Shown here: positions 23,302 through 34,539 of the stretch, one piece after another
How the letters are laid out: the number at the start of each line of letters is the position of its first letter
How positions within the stretch are numbered: the stretch's first letter is position 1
Source: Aspidapion aeneum
Lineage: Eukaryota; Arthropoda; Insecta; Coleoptera; Brentidae
Reading direction: 5' to 3'
NCBI GenBank assembly: GCA_963576565.1
Contig: OY755047.1
Coordinates: 5,116,931 to 5,180,930 of the forward strand
Length of the DNA stretch: 64,000 nt
Made by a program: the position numbers and the translations under genes
The notes under the pieces: generated by a model
What the model was told of the DNA's origin: nothing
What the model saw: only the letters and a program-made list of their open reading frames with translations
Databases searched by the model: none

Positions 23302-23304
<3 letters not shown>
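22767..23304. mobile_element. Foldback palindrome (CACGTCACTGGTGG ends)
   Basis: The two halves are inverted copies: TCGAATTTTCACGTCACTGG and GTCCAGCTGATTTTTGTAAAC at the left reappear complemented at the right. The inner blocks TTAGCCCGCTT and AAGCGGGCTAA pair too. Predicted hairpin about 540 bp. Confidence 0.75.

Positions 23305-23305
<1 letters not shown>

Positions 23306-23336
<31 letters not shown>
23306..23336. repeat. (AT)n microsatellite
   Basis: About 15 AT units at the right edge of the foldback element. Confidence 0.9.
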
Positions 23337-23339
<3 letters not shown>

Positions 23340-23827
23340 ATCCGAAGACCGATCTAATTCTTAACACCGTGGTCCAAACTCACCCCACCTTCCCCTAGAG
23401 ATTAGCCAGAGAAATGCATCGCATGTGGTTTGAAAGTAGAATTATAAGGAAATCTTTAGATTTGTCTGGATAATGCACCCTGATGATAACCATCTTGTGT
23501 AAAGAATCTAATTTAGGGAAGTAGACCACAGTACACTGGTCTGTTTTCAAGGTGATAGGTAACACGCTGAACTTTTTCCTCTGCCAAAATTCTTGAAAAT
23601 GATTCCTGATACTACGAAATATTTAAATTTCGATATATACGATTAAGGTACATATTTAAGGTAAAAAATATGTAATGTAAAACTAGATATCTTTAGCAAT
23701 TTTCAGCATTTTGTATCTTTCTAGTTTTATTTTATTAAGCAGAGTAATTTAGGTTTCAAACTAGCCATTTTGAAAATATTTTTAGTTCAATATTGTAACT
23801 ATAAGTGTATAGTTAACAAAGGTATTA
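23337..23827. other. No recognised feature
   Basis: Nothing supported. Confidence 0.4.
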
Positions 23828-24102
23828 GGGACTTGTTGCAGTAAAGCCAGGCAGTAATTGTACCGTGCACTATTCTGAAAGTTTCGCATTATAAGAACAG
23901 CTGTCTTCTTTCAAAATTATGTCTTTGTGTATTCTAAGAGCCGGAATTAATAATGCCGCCATTATTAATGGAAAATAAACGACTGGATTTATAAATTCGA
24001 CTTTGGTATGTCAGTTTTGAAAGATCAACTGCCAGTTTTCAATGGAAAACTGTCAGAATAGTGCCCGGCACTATTATTGCCTGGCTTTATTGCAATAAGC
24101 CC
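23828..24102. mobile_element. 275-bp miniature inverted-repeat element, copy 2
   Basis: Same length and ends as 10506-10780 (GGGACTTGTTGCAG ... TTGCAATAAGCCC). The two copies differ at scattered positions, so amplification is not recent. Confidence 0.8.
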
Positions 24103-24160
24103 CTATTCTTTTTAAAAATGGTTTATTTTTGTAAGGTATGGAATGTCTGCTTAACAAAGA

Positions 24161-25554
24161 AAAATACTCTGCCAATATATGGGCCCCTAAGCTCACACTA
24201 GGTACTATAGTTATAGTGTACGTGTGAGCTAATATAACTAAAAACTGAAATATATTTTATTCAACTCCAGACTAAATTACCTTTTGTTTGATACCACATA
24301 AGCCATGTTTTGACTTAAACTCAAATTTTTGAAATCTACCCCCACCCTTACAAAAAAACAAAAACTAAAATGTATTTTATTAAAGTCCGGACTCAATTAC
24401 CTTTCGATTGATATCACACACGCCATATTTTCACTTAAACTCTAATTTTTAAAATATACCCCCACCCTTTTTTTTTAAATAAATTAAAATGTATTTTGTT
24501 TAACTGCAGACTCAATTACCTTTCGTTTAATATCACACACGCCATATTTTCACATAAACTCTAATTTTTGAAATCTACCCCCACCCTTTTATTTGGTTTG
24601 TGTTCGGTGGATTTTGTTCATTTTTAAATGGGACCATCTCGACCCAAGACCCAGCCTAGGTACCAAATTTCATTAAAATCGGCCAAGCGGTTTTTGAGTT
24701 ATGCGCGTTGGTCGTTACAGACAGACATACAGACACACAGACAGACAGACATACAGACAGACAGACAGACAGACGGCGCAACAAAAAAGTTTCAAAATCA
24801 TCTGAAACGCAAAGATATATAAAAATTTTTGAAATCGGAGCAACTTTTTTTTTCGAGAAAAAAAGGTTGCTCCGATTTCAAAAATTTTTATATATCTTTG
24901 CGTTTCAGATGATTTTGAAACTTTTTTGTTGCGCCGTCTGTCTGTCTGTCTGTCTGTCTGTATGTCTGTCTGTCTGTGTGTCTGTATGTCTGTCTGTAAC
25001 GACCAACGCGCATAACTCAAAAACCGCTTGGCCGATTTTAATGAAATTTGGTACCTAGGCTGGGTCTTGGGTCGAGATGGTCCCATTTAAAAATGAACAA
25101 AATCCACCGAACACAAACCAAATAAAAGGGTGGGGGTAGATTTCAAATATTAGAGTTTATGTGAAAATATGGCGTGTGTGATATCAAACGAAAGGTAATT
25201 GAGTCTGCTGTTGAACAAAATACATTTTAATTTATTTAAAAAAAGGGTGGGGCTTTATATTTTAAAAATTAGAGTTTAAGTGAAAATATGGCGTGTGTGA
25301 TATCAAACGAAAGGTAATTGAGTCCGGAGTTTAACAAAATACATTTTAGTTTTTGCTTTTTTAAGGGTGGGGGTAGATTTCAAAAATTTGAGTTTAAGTC
25401 AAAACATGGCTTGTGTGGTATCAAACAAAAGGTAATTTAGTCCGGAGTTGAATAAAATATATTTCAGTTTTTAGTTATATTAGCTCACACGTACACTATA
25501 ACTATAGTACCTAGTGTGAGCTTAGGGGCCCATATATTGGCAGAGTATTTTTTT
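24161..25554. mobile_element. Two TCTG-array elements head to head: 1.4-kb near-perfect palindrome
   Basis: 24161-24857 is a reverse copy and 24860-25554 a forward copy, meeting at GCAACTTTTTT..CGAG..AAAAGGTTGC. Both lack the head hairpin and the block TATGGTGATCCTAATTTTTT found in the forward copies at 26516 and 53731. Both outer ends are the tail hairpin plus GGGCCCATATATTGGCAG. Arms are about 695 bp. All open frames here are translations of the TCTG/CAGA arrays and of the conserved block, not genes. Confidence 0.85.
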
Positions 25555-25555
25555 T

Positions 25556-26492
25556 TAGCTCACACATATACTATACTATAGTAGTGTGAGCTAGTTTTTT
25601 CGAGAAAAAAAAAGTTGCTCCGATTTCAAAAATTTTTATATATCTTTGCGTTTCAGATGATTTTGAAACTTTTTTGTTGCGCCGTCTGTCTGTCTGTCTG
25701 TCTGCCTGTCTGTCTGTCTGTCTGTATGTCTGTCTGTCTGTATGTCTGTCTGTAACGACCAACGCGCATAAATCAAAAACCGCTTGCCCGATTTCAATGA
25801 AATTTGGTACCTAGGCTGGGTCTTGGGTCGAGATGGTCCCATTTAAAAATGAACAAAATCCACCGAACACAAGACAAATAAAAGGGTGGGGGTAGATTTT
25901 AAAAATTAGAGTTTATGTGAAAATATGGCGTGTGTGATATCAAACGAAAAGTAATTGAGTTTGGAGTTAAACAAAATATATTTTAGTTTTTTTAAGGGTT
26001 CATTGTGTCTGTCTGTCTGTCTGTATGTCTGTCTGTAACGACCAACCTGTCTGTAACGACCAACGCGCATAACTCAAAAACCGCTTGCCCGATTTCAATG
26101 AAATTTGGTACCTAGGCTGGGTCTTGGGTCGAGATGGTCCCATTTAAAAATGAACAAAATCCACCGAACACAAGCCAAATAAAAGGGTGGGGGTAGATTT
26201 CAAAAATTACAGTTTACGTAAAAATATGGCGTGTGTGATATCAAACGAAAGGTAATTGAGTCCGGAGTTAAACAAAATATATTTTAGTTTTTGTTTTTTT
26301 AAGGGTGGGGGTAGATTTCAAAAATTTGAGTTTAAGTCAAAACATGGCTTGTGTGGTATCAAACGAAAGGTAATTTAGTCTGGGGTTGAATAAAATTTAT
26401 TTTAGTTTTTAGTTATATCAGCTCACACGTACGCTATAACTATAGTAGATACCTAGTGTGAGCTTAGGGGCCCATATATTGGCAGAGTATTT
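25556..26492 (+). mobile_element. TCTG-array element, chimeric copy with a repeated middle
   Basis: Starts with the head hairpin at 25556. It reaches the first GTGGGGGTAGATTT sub-repeat, then at about 26003 jumps back into the TCTG array and repeats the CGACCAACGCGCATAACTC block before the tail hairpin. This fits recombination or template switching between two copies. Confidence 0.75.
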
Positions 26493-26515
26493 TGGTCGTA
26501 GTCAAAACATTATTT

Positions 26516-27280
26516 TAGCTCACACATATACTATACTATAGTAGTGTGAGCTATGGTGATCCTAATTTTTTCGAGAAAAAAAAAGTTGCTCCGATTTCAA
26601 AATTTTTTATATATCTTTGCGTTTCAGATGATTTTGAAACTTTTTTGTTGCGCCGTCTGTCTGTCTGTCTGTCTGTATGTCTGTCTGTCTGCCTGTCTGT
26701 CTGTGTGTCTGTATGTCTGTCTGTAACGACCAACGCGCATAACTCAAAAACCGCTTGGCCGATTTTAATGAAATTTGCTACCTAGGCTGGGTCTTGGGTC
26801 GAGATGGTCCCATTTAAAAATGAACAAAATCCACCGAACACAAACCAAATAAAAGGGTGGGGGTAGATTTCAAAAATTAGAGTTTATGTGAAAATATGGC
26901 GTGTGTGATATTAAACGAAAGGTAATTGAGTCTGCAGTTAAACAAAATACATTTTAATTTATTTAAAAAAAAAGGGTGGGGGTATATTTTAAAAATTAGA
27001 GTTTAAGTGAAAATATGGCGTGTGTGATATCAAACGAAAGGTAATTAAGTCCGGACTTTAACAAAATACATTTTAGTTTTTGTTTTTTTTGTAAGGGTGG
27101 GGGTAGATTTCAAAAATTTGAGTTTATGTCAAAACATGGCTTGTGTGGTATCAAACAAAAGGTAATTTAGTGTGGAGTTAAATAAAATATATTTCAGTTT
27201 TTAGTTATATTAGCTCACACGTACACTATAACTATAGTACCTAGTGTGAGCTCAGGGGCCCATATATTGGCAGAGTATTT
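26516..27280 (+). mobile_element. TCTG-array element, full-length copy
   Basis: Reference-quality copy of about 765 bp, in order: head hairpin; AAAGTTGCTCCGATTTCAAA; the TCTG array (26657-26720); ACGACCAACGCGCATAACTC; CTTGGCCGATTTTAATGAAA; three sub-repeats of about 100 bp, each with GTGGGGGTA and TATGGCGTGTGTGATATCAA or its variant; tail hairpin; CCCATATATTGGCAGAGTAT. There is no coding capacity beyond array translations. Confidence 0.8.
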
Positions 27281-27647
27281 TTCTAGCTGGTTTAAGATTT
27301 TGAAACACAGTGCAATGTAATGAAAACTAAAGTTAGTGTGGCTCTTAATATCTCCAAACTTTCTAAGAAGCTTTTGGCTTTCATATCCCAATTATATCTA
27401 AGTGGATCTTAACAAATTACTGCTAAATGCCTAATCTGGAAACTAGTTCTCACTTATTTTCAAAGTTTCCAGCAGCAGTTTAACCCAAATAGGTAGTTGC
27501 TATTATCACAGCTATTATAGCCTGTCCCTTTGAGGGACTTTAACACGGCGACAATAATATCTTGGTATAGTTTGTAGTTTAATTATTATGGGCAGACGAT
27601 TTTGTGTAAATATCCATTTGGGCATTGGGGGCTGTTGACCAGTGGCG
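27281..27647. other. No recognised feature
   Basis: Nothing supported. Confidence 0.4.
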
Positions 27648-28356
27648 TTCAATTTTCAATGTTCAATGTACTTTATTGCCATAAGATTTACATGGTAAAT
27701 ATAGACAATGTCAGGTAAAGACTAACATAAAAGAATATAATTCCTTAAACTAATTTATGCAATTAATCTATGTAACATAAATAAAGATAAGTTTTACAAA
27801 TTATTAATTTTAGAGTATATAGGTAGTATTTCCTTTTCGCTCTTCTCGGATTTAACCTCCTCTCGAATTTAAAAACTCCCTTACTGAGTAGTATGCTTTA
27901 TTTATAAGCAGTTTTTTAAGTTCCTCTCGAAATTTTTTAAAGCTTTGCAAGCTTTTTATGGTATTTGGAATTGCATTAAAAATTGTTGCACAAAAGCAGT
28001 ATGGACTCTTAGCATATAATGACAGATTGTAATTAGGGATTCTAATATTTGAACTAGACCTTGTATTATGAGTATGAAGTGTGTTTACAGATGGAAATTT
28101 TTGTTGCTGTTTTTTCACAAATAGTGCTGCTTCAAAAATCAGGATAGATGGAGCTGTCATTAGATTATTTTCCCTAAACACAGGTCTGCAAGAGTCCTGA
28201 TGTTTTAGTTTAAATATAAGTCGCAGTAATCTTTTTTGCAATAGAAGAATGCGTTCAAAGTTTCTACATTGACCCCAGAACACAACTTGGTATCTTATGT
28301 GACTGTATCCTAAGGAGTAGTATACGTTAATAAGCTGTTTAGTTGTGAGTGTCGTA
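27648..28356 (-). pseudogene. LINE reverse transcriptase C-terminal fragment
   Basis: On the minus strand about 165 codons remain open: LTTKQLINVYYSLGYSHIRY, LLQKRLLRLIFKL (the usual QKR.LR.I block), HTHNTRSSSNIRIP and LLINKAYYSVREFL near the stop at 27852. The 3' UTR ends at the left with a TGAACATTGAAA-type simple repeat. The first 28 residues of the longest frame (28357-28445) come from flanking G/C-rich DNA, not from the LINE. The catalytic palm is missing. Confidence 0.8.
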
Positions 28357-29287
28357 TAGGGGGCCAGGGGGGCCGAACGCGAACTCCCATACCTATATTT
28401 GCGCCCCTTAAGGTCTTCGCCCCCCCGCCCTTTTAACCAGGACACGCTATTGCTGGTGACGTTATAAATTGGTGGGGTAGAAATTTATAATGCATGGAAA
28501 AGGAGATAAAAAAACTACCTAAATTATTTTAGCATTTTACAAACAAGCAGCTACTTGGTGTAGTTTTTAGTTTATTTGTTTATAGATAAAGTCTATTCGC
28601 CCTTCTTTTACATGCGCACAGTGCTCGGATTAGCACCAGACTCATCATGGCCCCGTAGAGCAACCTCAAAAATCCCACAGAATTTTAAACAGTCTATTAA
28701 CCAACTAAGTATATGTCTATTTTTTGTCACATTTTCATTATGTTCGGTAATGTTTTGCCTATAGGCACTATTCAATTGACACCTAATATCAGTCTTGCCT
28801 AGCATAGAAAATTCCATGTGGTTATTTAAATAAGTAGCACTTACTTTGTATCTTTAACTTTTCACTAAAGTGCTTAATATCACACATTAAAGACAAATAA
28901 AGCAAAAAAGGCGTTTTTTACAACCGCACAACCAGTTTTCAGCATCGTATAATTTTTTATTACTTGCACTAAAATTTTGATTAATTTTTAGGATTTTTAA
29001 GTCCAGTCTATGTGGCCTTAAAGATTTTATTTGTAATCGAAGTTCATATGTCAACGTATTTTAATAAGCAGTCAATTATATAATAATTATATAAAACAAA
29101 CTCATACATCTTCACTAAAGATATAACCGGCAATACTTAGAATGGCAACGAACGGTTTGGCACGATGAATATGGCCGTAGTCAACTAAAACAAACATTCC
29201 TCCCGCCCCCGCGCGAGAACAGCCACCCATACACCGCTGAAAACGGGTGAAATTAGAATCTTGTCCCGCGCGGTGCTGTCGGCTTGT
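28357..29287. other. No recognised gene; G/C-rich patch at the left
   Basis: 28357-28440 has G- and C-runs like the ends of the small hAT-like elements here, but no clean inverted end. The rest shows nothing I can name. Confidence 0.4.
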
Positions 29288-29573
29288 AATTATTGGAATA
29301 AAACCTGACCTTATTTAAAAATCGACCCTATGCTGACAGATTTACATATAAAAAGCAGCTGCTCTGCTTCAAAATTCGGCCTTTGTGCATTTAAAAACGG
29401 GATTTATAATGTGTCGGTATTTATTAAATGAAAGTTAGCGTCTTTATTAATTAATTTGGCTTTGGTATGTCAATTTTGAGATGTCACCTGTTAGTTTTCA
29501 GTGTAAATGTGTCAAAATAAAGTCGACTTTAAAATAAAGTCAGGCTTTATTCGAATAATTCCCTATTTACGCT
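29288..29573. mobile_element. Diverged relative of the 275-bp miniature element
   Basis: Ends AATTATTGGAATAAAACCTG and the complement of GGCTTTATTCGAATAATTCC. The interior keeps CAAAATTCGGCCTTTGTG, close to CAAAATTAGGCCTTTGTG in copy 1. A half copy lies near 62281-62330. Confidence 0.6.
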
Positions 29574-29594
29574 AAAAAAGTTTACCCAGTTAAC

Positions 29595-29769
29595 AGTGGC
29601 GCACCCAGGAATATGTCTTGGGGGGGGGCCGAGGCCTCTTGGGGGGGGCCCGAAGCCTCATGATGTCGAATATTAAGCTATTTTTTGTGTTTTTTTCTGA
29701 AATATGTCGAAAATATGTAAAAAAATCTAAGACTTGGGGCCCCGGCCCCCCCCCCTTGGTGCGCCCATG
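29595..29769. mobile_element. hAT-type miniature element, exact CAGTTAAC duplication
   Basis: 175 bp, beginning AGTGGCGCACCCAGG and ending GGTGCGCCCATG, flanked by CAGTTAAC (29587-29594 and 29770-29777). The 8-bp duplication assigns this GTGGCGCACCC family to the hAT type. Confidence 0.75.
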
Positions 29770-29777
29770 CAGTTAAC

Positions 29778-30141
29778 CACAGACTAAAAAAAGAACTAGA
29801 CATTTCGTAAGGAAACATTTAACTTTTTTTTAAAATAAATCAATTAAAAATACTGGTTGTTGTCTAGTTTTGGGAGGGCACTGTCTTGTTGCCCTCCCTG
29901 TAGCAGGCGCCACTGCGTTTGGGTATTTTCTAAGCCTTATTTTATATCCCTAAATTATTATCCGCAATGCGTTAATTTGGCCAGATTTGAACGCACGGGC
30001 TTTAAAACAAAACCCTGTTTATGTCAACACTCACAAATGATGAATGTGTTAGGTCAGTTTAGACTAGACTTAGGATTTGGACATAAAGGGTGTATGACAC
30101 TTTTTTCAGTTTTTATATCATCAAATTTATTTCTGGTATTT
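29778..30141. other. No recognised feature; lies upstream of the sNPF coding exon
   Basis: An open frame at 29857-30144 resembles nothing known. A sNPF promoter or 5' UTR exon could lie here or further upstream; I cannot see one. Confidence 0.35.
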
Positions 30142-30335
30142 TAGCTCATACTACTACTACTATACTATAGTAGTGTGAGCAATGGTGATCTTAATTTTTT
30201 GAGAAAAAAAAAGTTGATCCGAATTAAATTTTTTTTATATATCTTTGCGTTTCAGATGATTTGAAACTTTTTTGTCGCGCCGTCTGTCTGTCTGTCTGTA
30301 TCTCTGTCTGTATGTCCGTCTGTATGTATGTAATG
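30142..30335 (+). mobile_element. TCTG-array element, head fragment just upstream of sNPF exon
   Basis: Head hairpin (TAGCTCATACTACTAC.. / GTAGTGTGAGC), AATGGTGATCTTAATTTTTT and a short TCTG array, then truncated. It ends about 180 bp before the splice acceptor of the sNPF exon. Confidence 0.75.
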
Positions 30336-30535
30336 TATAGATCTAAAATTCGTGCTCTTCGTAATAACATTTAAAAAGCTTAGACAAGCTTCCAATAAAT
30401 ATTTTTACAAGTTTGTGAAACTCAAAATTAAGTTTTGTTAAAAAAACAAGGCCCTATAATAGAACAAATACAGTTTAATCCAACATTCACTATTAATTTT
30501 AAATTTTTTTCAGGACAAATTAGACAAGAAAAATA

Positions 30536-30638
30536 ATGAACGTCAAGGGAGCAATGAAAATATTCACCATCCTGTTTTCAATGATTGTTTTTCTGGCCAG
30601 CATTAGTTGCGCACCGTCCTATAACCCGGAGTACGACG
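30536..30638 (+). CDS. sNPF: Short neuropeptide F precursor, first coding exon (signal peptide)
   Basis: This exon encodes the N-terminus of the short neuropeptide F prepropeptide, a secreted insect neuropeptide precursor whose peptide acts on a G-protein-coupled receptor in feeding and growth control. It begins after an acceptor (T-run then CAG at 30511-30513), so 30514-30535 is 5' UTR and at least one more UTR exon lies upstream. ATG at 30536 starts MNVKGAMKIF. A second in-frame Met at residue 7 is an equally possible start. Residues 8-25 (KIFTILFSMIVFLASISC) form a signal peptide, probably cleaved near SISC-AP. The exon ends in phase 1 at GACG|GTAAGT. It joins the exon at 54995 across an intron of about 24.4 kb. 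The last 38 bp and the donor are repeated at 31005-31042. Confidence 0.85.
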
Positions 30639-32640
30639 GTAAGTATAAGTAAAAAAATGCAAAAAATTTATTATAACATTTTCACACAATAAGAAAAAAA
30701 CTAAATCATTTTACCCCCTATTTTTAACCCTCTCTTTTTGCCTTTAGAGCTACTTGTTCACGAAAATTTAGTAAAGGCATCTTTTCTGCATTAGGAACAA
30801 AAAAAAATTACCAAAATAACTTAAACCGTTCTCTTACTGTAATGAAAAAAGTACATCACTAACAAAACACATGTCTAAACAATTTTTTATCGGCGCATCC
30901 ACCAGGTTTTTATCGGCGCATTCACCAGATATTAACGGAAACGGATCTATTTGTGCGCGGTGGTGCGAATGGTAGGATTCCACTACATTTACCTCGTTAG
31001 GTATCATTAGTTGCGCATCGTCCTATAATCCGGAGTACGACGGTAAGTATACTCTTAAAAACTGCAAAAAATGTATTATAACATTTTCACATATTAAGAA
31101 AAAAACTAAATTATTTTACCCCCTATTTTTTAACCCTCTTTTTTGCCTTTAGAGCTACCTGTTCACGAAAATTTAGTAAAAGCATCTTTTCTGCATTAGT
31201 AACAAAAAAAATACCAAAATAACTCAGTAATTAAAAAAGTATATAACTAACAACACATGTATAAACAATTTTTTATCGGGCGCATCCACCAGGTTTTACG
31301 GAAATTATTTTTTTACCTACGCATTCACCAGATTTTACCGGTAATGGGGCCTTTTGTGAGCGTTGATTGGTCCACTGTAACTTTTAAACGATAGAATTAC
31401 ACTACATTTACCTCGTTAGGTATCCTTGAATATCTACTATTTATATAGATTTACTGTCGATATTCATTATCACAAGCCGTATTTACGTCGTCTGTAATTT
31501 CGTTTTAAAGCCCTCTTTTATTCTGTTATAGCTGCCTCTTTACTAGAAATTCGTAAAGAAATCTTTTTTGCATTAATAACAAAAAATTACCAAAATAACT
31601 CAAACCGTTCTCTTACAATAATTAAAAAAGTACATAACTAACAACACATGTCTAAACCATTTTTTATCGGGCGCATCCACCAGGTTTTACGGAAATTATT
31701 TTTTTACCTACGCATTCACCAGATTTTACCGGAAATGGGGCTTGTTGTGAGCGTTGATTGGTCCACTGTAATTTTTAAACGATAGGATTCCACTACATTT
31801 ACCTCGTTAGGTATCCTTGAATATCTACTATTTATATAGATTTACTGTCGATATTTATTATCACAAGCCGTATTTACGTCGTCTGTAATTTTGTTTTAAA
31901 GCCATCTTTTATTCTGTTAGAGCTACCTCTTTACTAGAAATTCGTAAAGAAATCTTTTTTGCATTAATAACAAAAAATTACCAAAATAACTCAAACCGTT
32001 CTCTTACAATAATTAAAAAAGTACATAACTAACAACACATGTCTAAACCATTTTTTATCGGGCGCATCCACCAGGTTTTACGGAAATTATTTTTTTACCT
32101 ACGCATTCACCAGATTTTACCGGAAATGGGGCTTGTTGTGAGCGTTGATTGGTCCACTGTAATTTTTAAACGATAGGATTCCACTACATTTACCTCGTTA
32201 GGTATCCTTGAATATCTACTATTTATATAGATTTACTGTCGATATTTATTATCACAAGCCGTATTTACGTCGTCTGTAATTTTGTTTTAAAGCCATCTTT
32301 TATTCTGTTAGAGCTACCTCTTTACTAGAAATTCGTAAAGAAATCTTTTTTGCATTAATAACAAAAAAAATTACCAAAATAACTCAAACCGTTCTCTTAC
32401 AATAATTAAAAAAGTACATAACTAACAAAACACATGGCTAAAACAATTTTTTACCGGGCGCATCCACCAGGTTTCACGGAAACGATTTTATTACCGGCGC
32501 ATTCACCAGATTTTAACGGAAACAGATCTTGTTCTGTGCGGTGATTGGCCCATTGTAATTTTTTGAATGGTAGGATTCCACTACCTGTACCTCGTTATCC
32601 TTAGATTTTTCTTATTTTTTATTAAACAGATATTTTTAAA
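30601..32640 (+). repeat. Tandem array of five ~380-405-bp units starting inside the sNPF exon
   Basis: Spacing between equivalent points: 404 bp (CATTAGTTGCGCA at 30601 and 31005), 405 bp (GCCTTTAGAGCTAC, 30740 and 31145), then exactly 391 bp twice (TTCTGTTA at 31521, 31912, 32303). Each unit has GGCGCATCCACCAGGTTT, CGCATTCACCAGATTTTA, GATTGG.CCACTGTAA and TTTACCTCGTTAGGTAT. Units 3 and 4 are almost identical, units 1, 2 and 5 more diverged. Only units 1 and 2 carry the exon-1 tail. Confidence 0.85.
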
Positions 32641-33605
32641 GATTTTTTGTTGAATTATTTATTATTAGCTATAGGTGCGTCATCAACAGAATCATAACAC
32701 TTTTAATATGATAGATTTTCTGGCGATATTCATTAACACAGACGTTATTTACGTTAAAAGGCTACAACTCTTAAAATTCTCTTAGTTCTTCGTCTATCTA
32801 TAGGTAATTTCCTGTCAAATACAGAAATATTGAGAAAACCTTTTTCACTGCATTTTACATAAAATACCATCCGTCTAAATAATATTGTTTCATCTACGTA
32901 GAGAGGCTATATTTAGGAAGAAATGTAGTCATAAGAGGCACAATTCAGCACTCCATACCTTATTGTACCTAAGTGGGTAGGGGACAATTCACCGTGGGCG
33001 ATTCGCCGCTAGAATTTTTGTAAAATTTTTATTTTAATCTAATTTGACTTGATTTTTACACGGCTGTAAGGACATTCAAAAGGCCTTCAAAACAAGATAT
33101 CACTAGATCCACTTTCCCAATTCAAGATATAGGGGTAAAGTATACCCCTTAAAAGGGGTTCGTGCTACAAAAATTTCAAGCTAGTGTCCCCCTCGCAAAC
33201 AAAATCGACGTGTCCAAGCGTTTCTCCAAATTCGCATTCTAAATACCCAAAAAGGTCTCTGTTTCGATGTTTGTAAAACACCCTGTATCTTTATCGCTGA
33301 TAGGGACAGTTCAAAAAAGAAAAAAGTTCTCACCTAAAAGCTTATGCAAATATAATCTGACTTCTTTAATAATTTTTTTAAAATCAATTTCAAAACTTTT
33401 TGGGCTTTGGGAATACAGAACCAAATCTTGGCTTCAGGCTTTATGGAAATTTTTATTTTAAAATCACTCCAAGACTTATTAAATTAGATAAGGTATTGAC
33501 ACCTCTTTTAAAAATAAAATGTTTATCAAGTTTTGACACCTTTTTAAATATTTATAAAGTAGTTTTGATTTAAGAAAGTATTTTTTATCCAATTGCAGCG
33601 CGGCG
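32641..33605. other. Intron; no gene recognised
   Basis: 33000-33300 has text-like blocks (CAAGATATAGGGGTAAAGTA) reminiscent of a decayed transposon, but no frame or inverted ends that I can support. Confidence 0.35.
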
Positions 33606-33850
33606 AAAGGAAGGGTAATGTTTTTCGATTGTTGCATGTATGTAAGTTATTATGTATGTTTGTGTCACGCTAAAGGTTAAACGGCTGAACCGATTTTGAC
33701 AAAAAAGGTGTCCTTGAATTGCTACTGATCCCGAAGGTGCTATAGGCTATAGGTTTTTAAACAGGGATCAACATGGCGGTCTTCAGACGCCATTTTGTCA
33801 CATGATGTAGGCTTTAAGGCATACAAATTATCAAAACTAAAAGTTGAAGC
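33606..33850 (+). repeat. Dispersed repeat D
   Basis: Match to the inverted copy at 17920-18145. Includes CGGCGAAAGGAAGGGTAATG, GTGTCACGCTAAAGG, GGCTGAACCGATTTTGAC and AAAAAGGTGTCCTTGAATTG. Confidence 0.65.
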
Positions 33851-34539
33851 ATGTCGTACATTATAGGTATAGGTACCTATCAATTTTGTACTCAACTGCG
33901 ACTAGTACTTACAAATAAATTTAGCAGTTGGGTGTTTTTTTATTAAAACTTTTTTTTTACTTAGTTTTGTGACAGTTTAAGGCAAAAAGTTTTCAGATAA
34001 ATTTATAGCCCATTAAATGGATTTAAATTTTAAATAGAGCATACATGCTTACAACGCTGCATACTTGATAGAGTCATATAATAGAGTATTCTATAGGGAT
34101 CATCATGTAACACCCTTAAACTTATTCAAGTACAAAACGTATTCAAAATCGAATTGAATATAATAGTGAGTGTTTCCACCACTACCTATTTGAACACCTA
34201 CCTATTTTAACAACCGCCAAGAACCGAAATATCTTCTAATCCGATAAAAAATTGTATAAATCATTAACTATACAAGGGTTTGTTTGTTTTAAGCTTCTAT
34301 TTAGCAATTTTACTACAATGTTTTCTTAAATTAATTTAAACATACACTTGATATTCAAATTTATAAAACAAATAAATAAATAGGTATAAACTAACACTAT
34401 ATTAATAAAATTTAAATAAAATGTACTAAAAATATATATTTTTTTATACTTTTTTAATTTTTTTTTAAAATTGTCTTTTAAGTCTTGCATTTTTCATATA
34501 CACCTGGAATAAAACACTAGATAACTTTTAGAAACTTTA
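33851..34539. other. Intron; no gene recognised
   Basis: Very AT-rich. Confidence 0.4.

Noticed and set aside
24628..26785. Many open frames of 60-120 codons full of CLSVCLSV or TDRQTDRQ repeats
   Set aside because: They are translations of TCTG/CAGA microsatellites within repeats, present on both strands; not genes.
29857..30144. 95-codon frame just upstream of sNPF as a 5' coding exon
   Set aside because: It has no similarity, and the sNPF exon begins at its own acceptor with its own Met and signal peptide.
33000..33300. Possible protein-coding exon in the sNPF intron
   Set aside because: Frames are short and stop-rich, and the text resembles noncoding transposon sequence.
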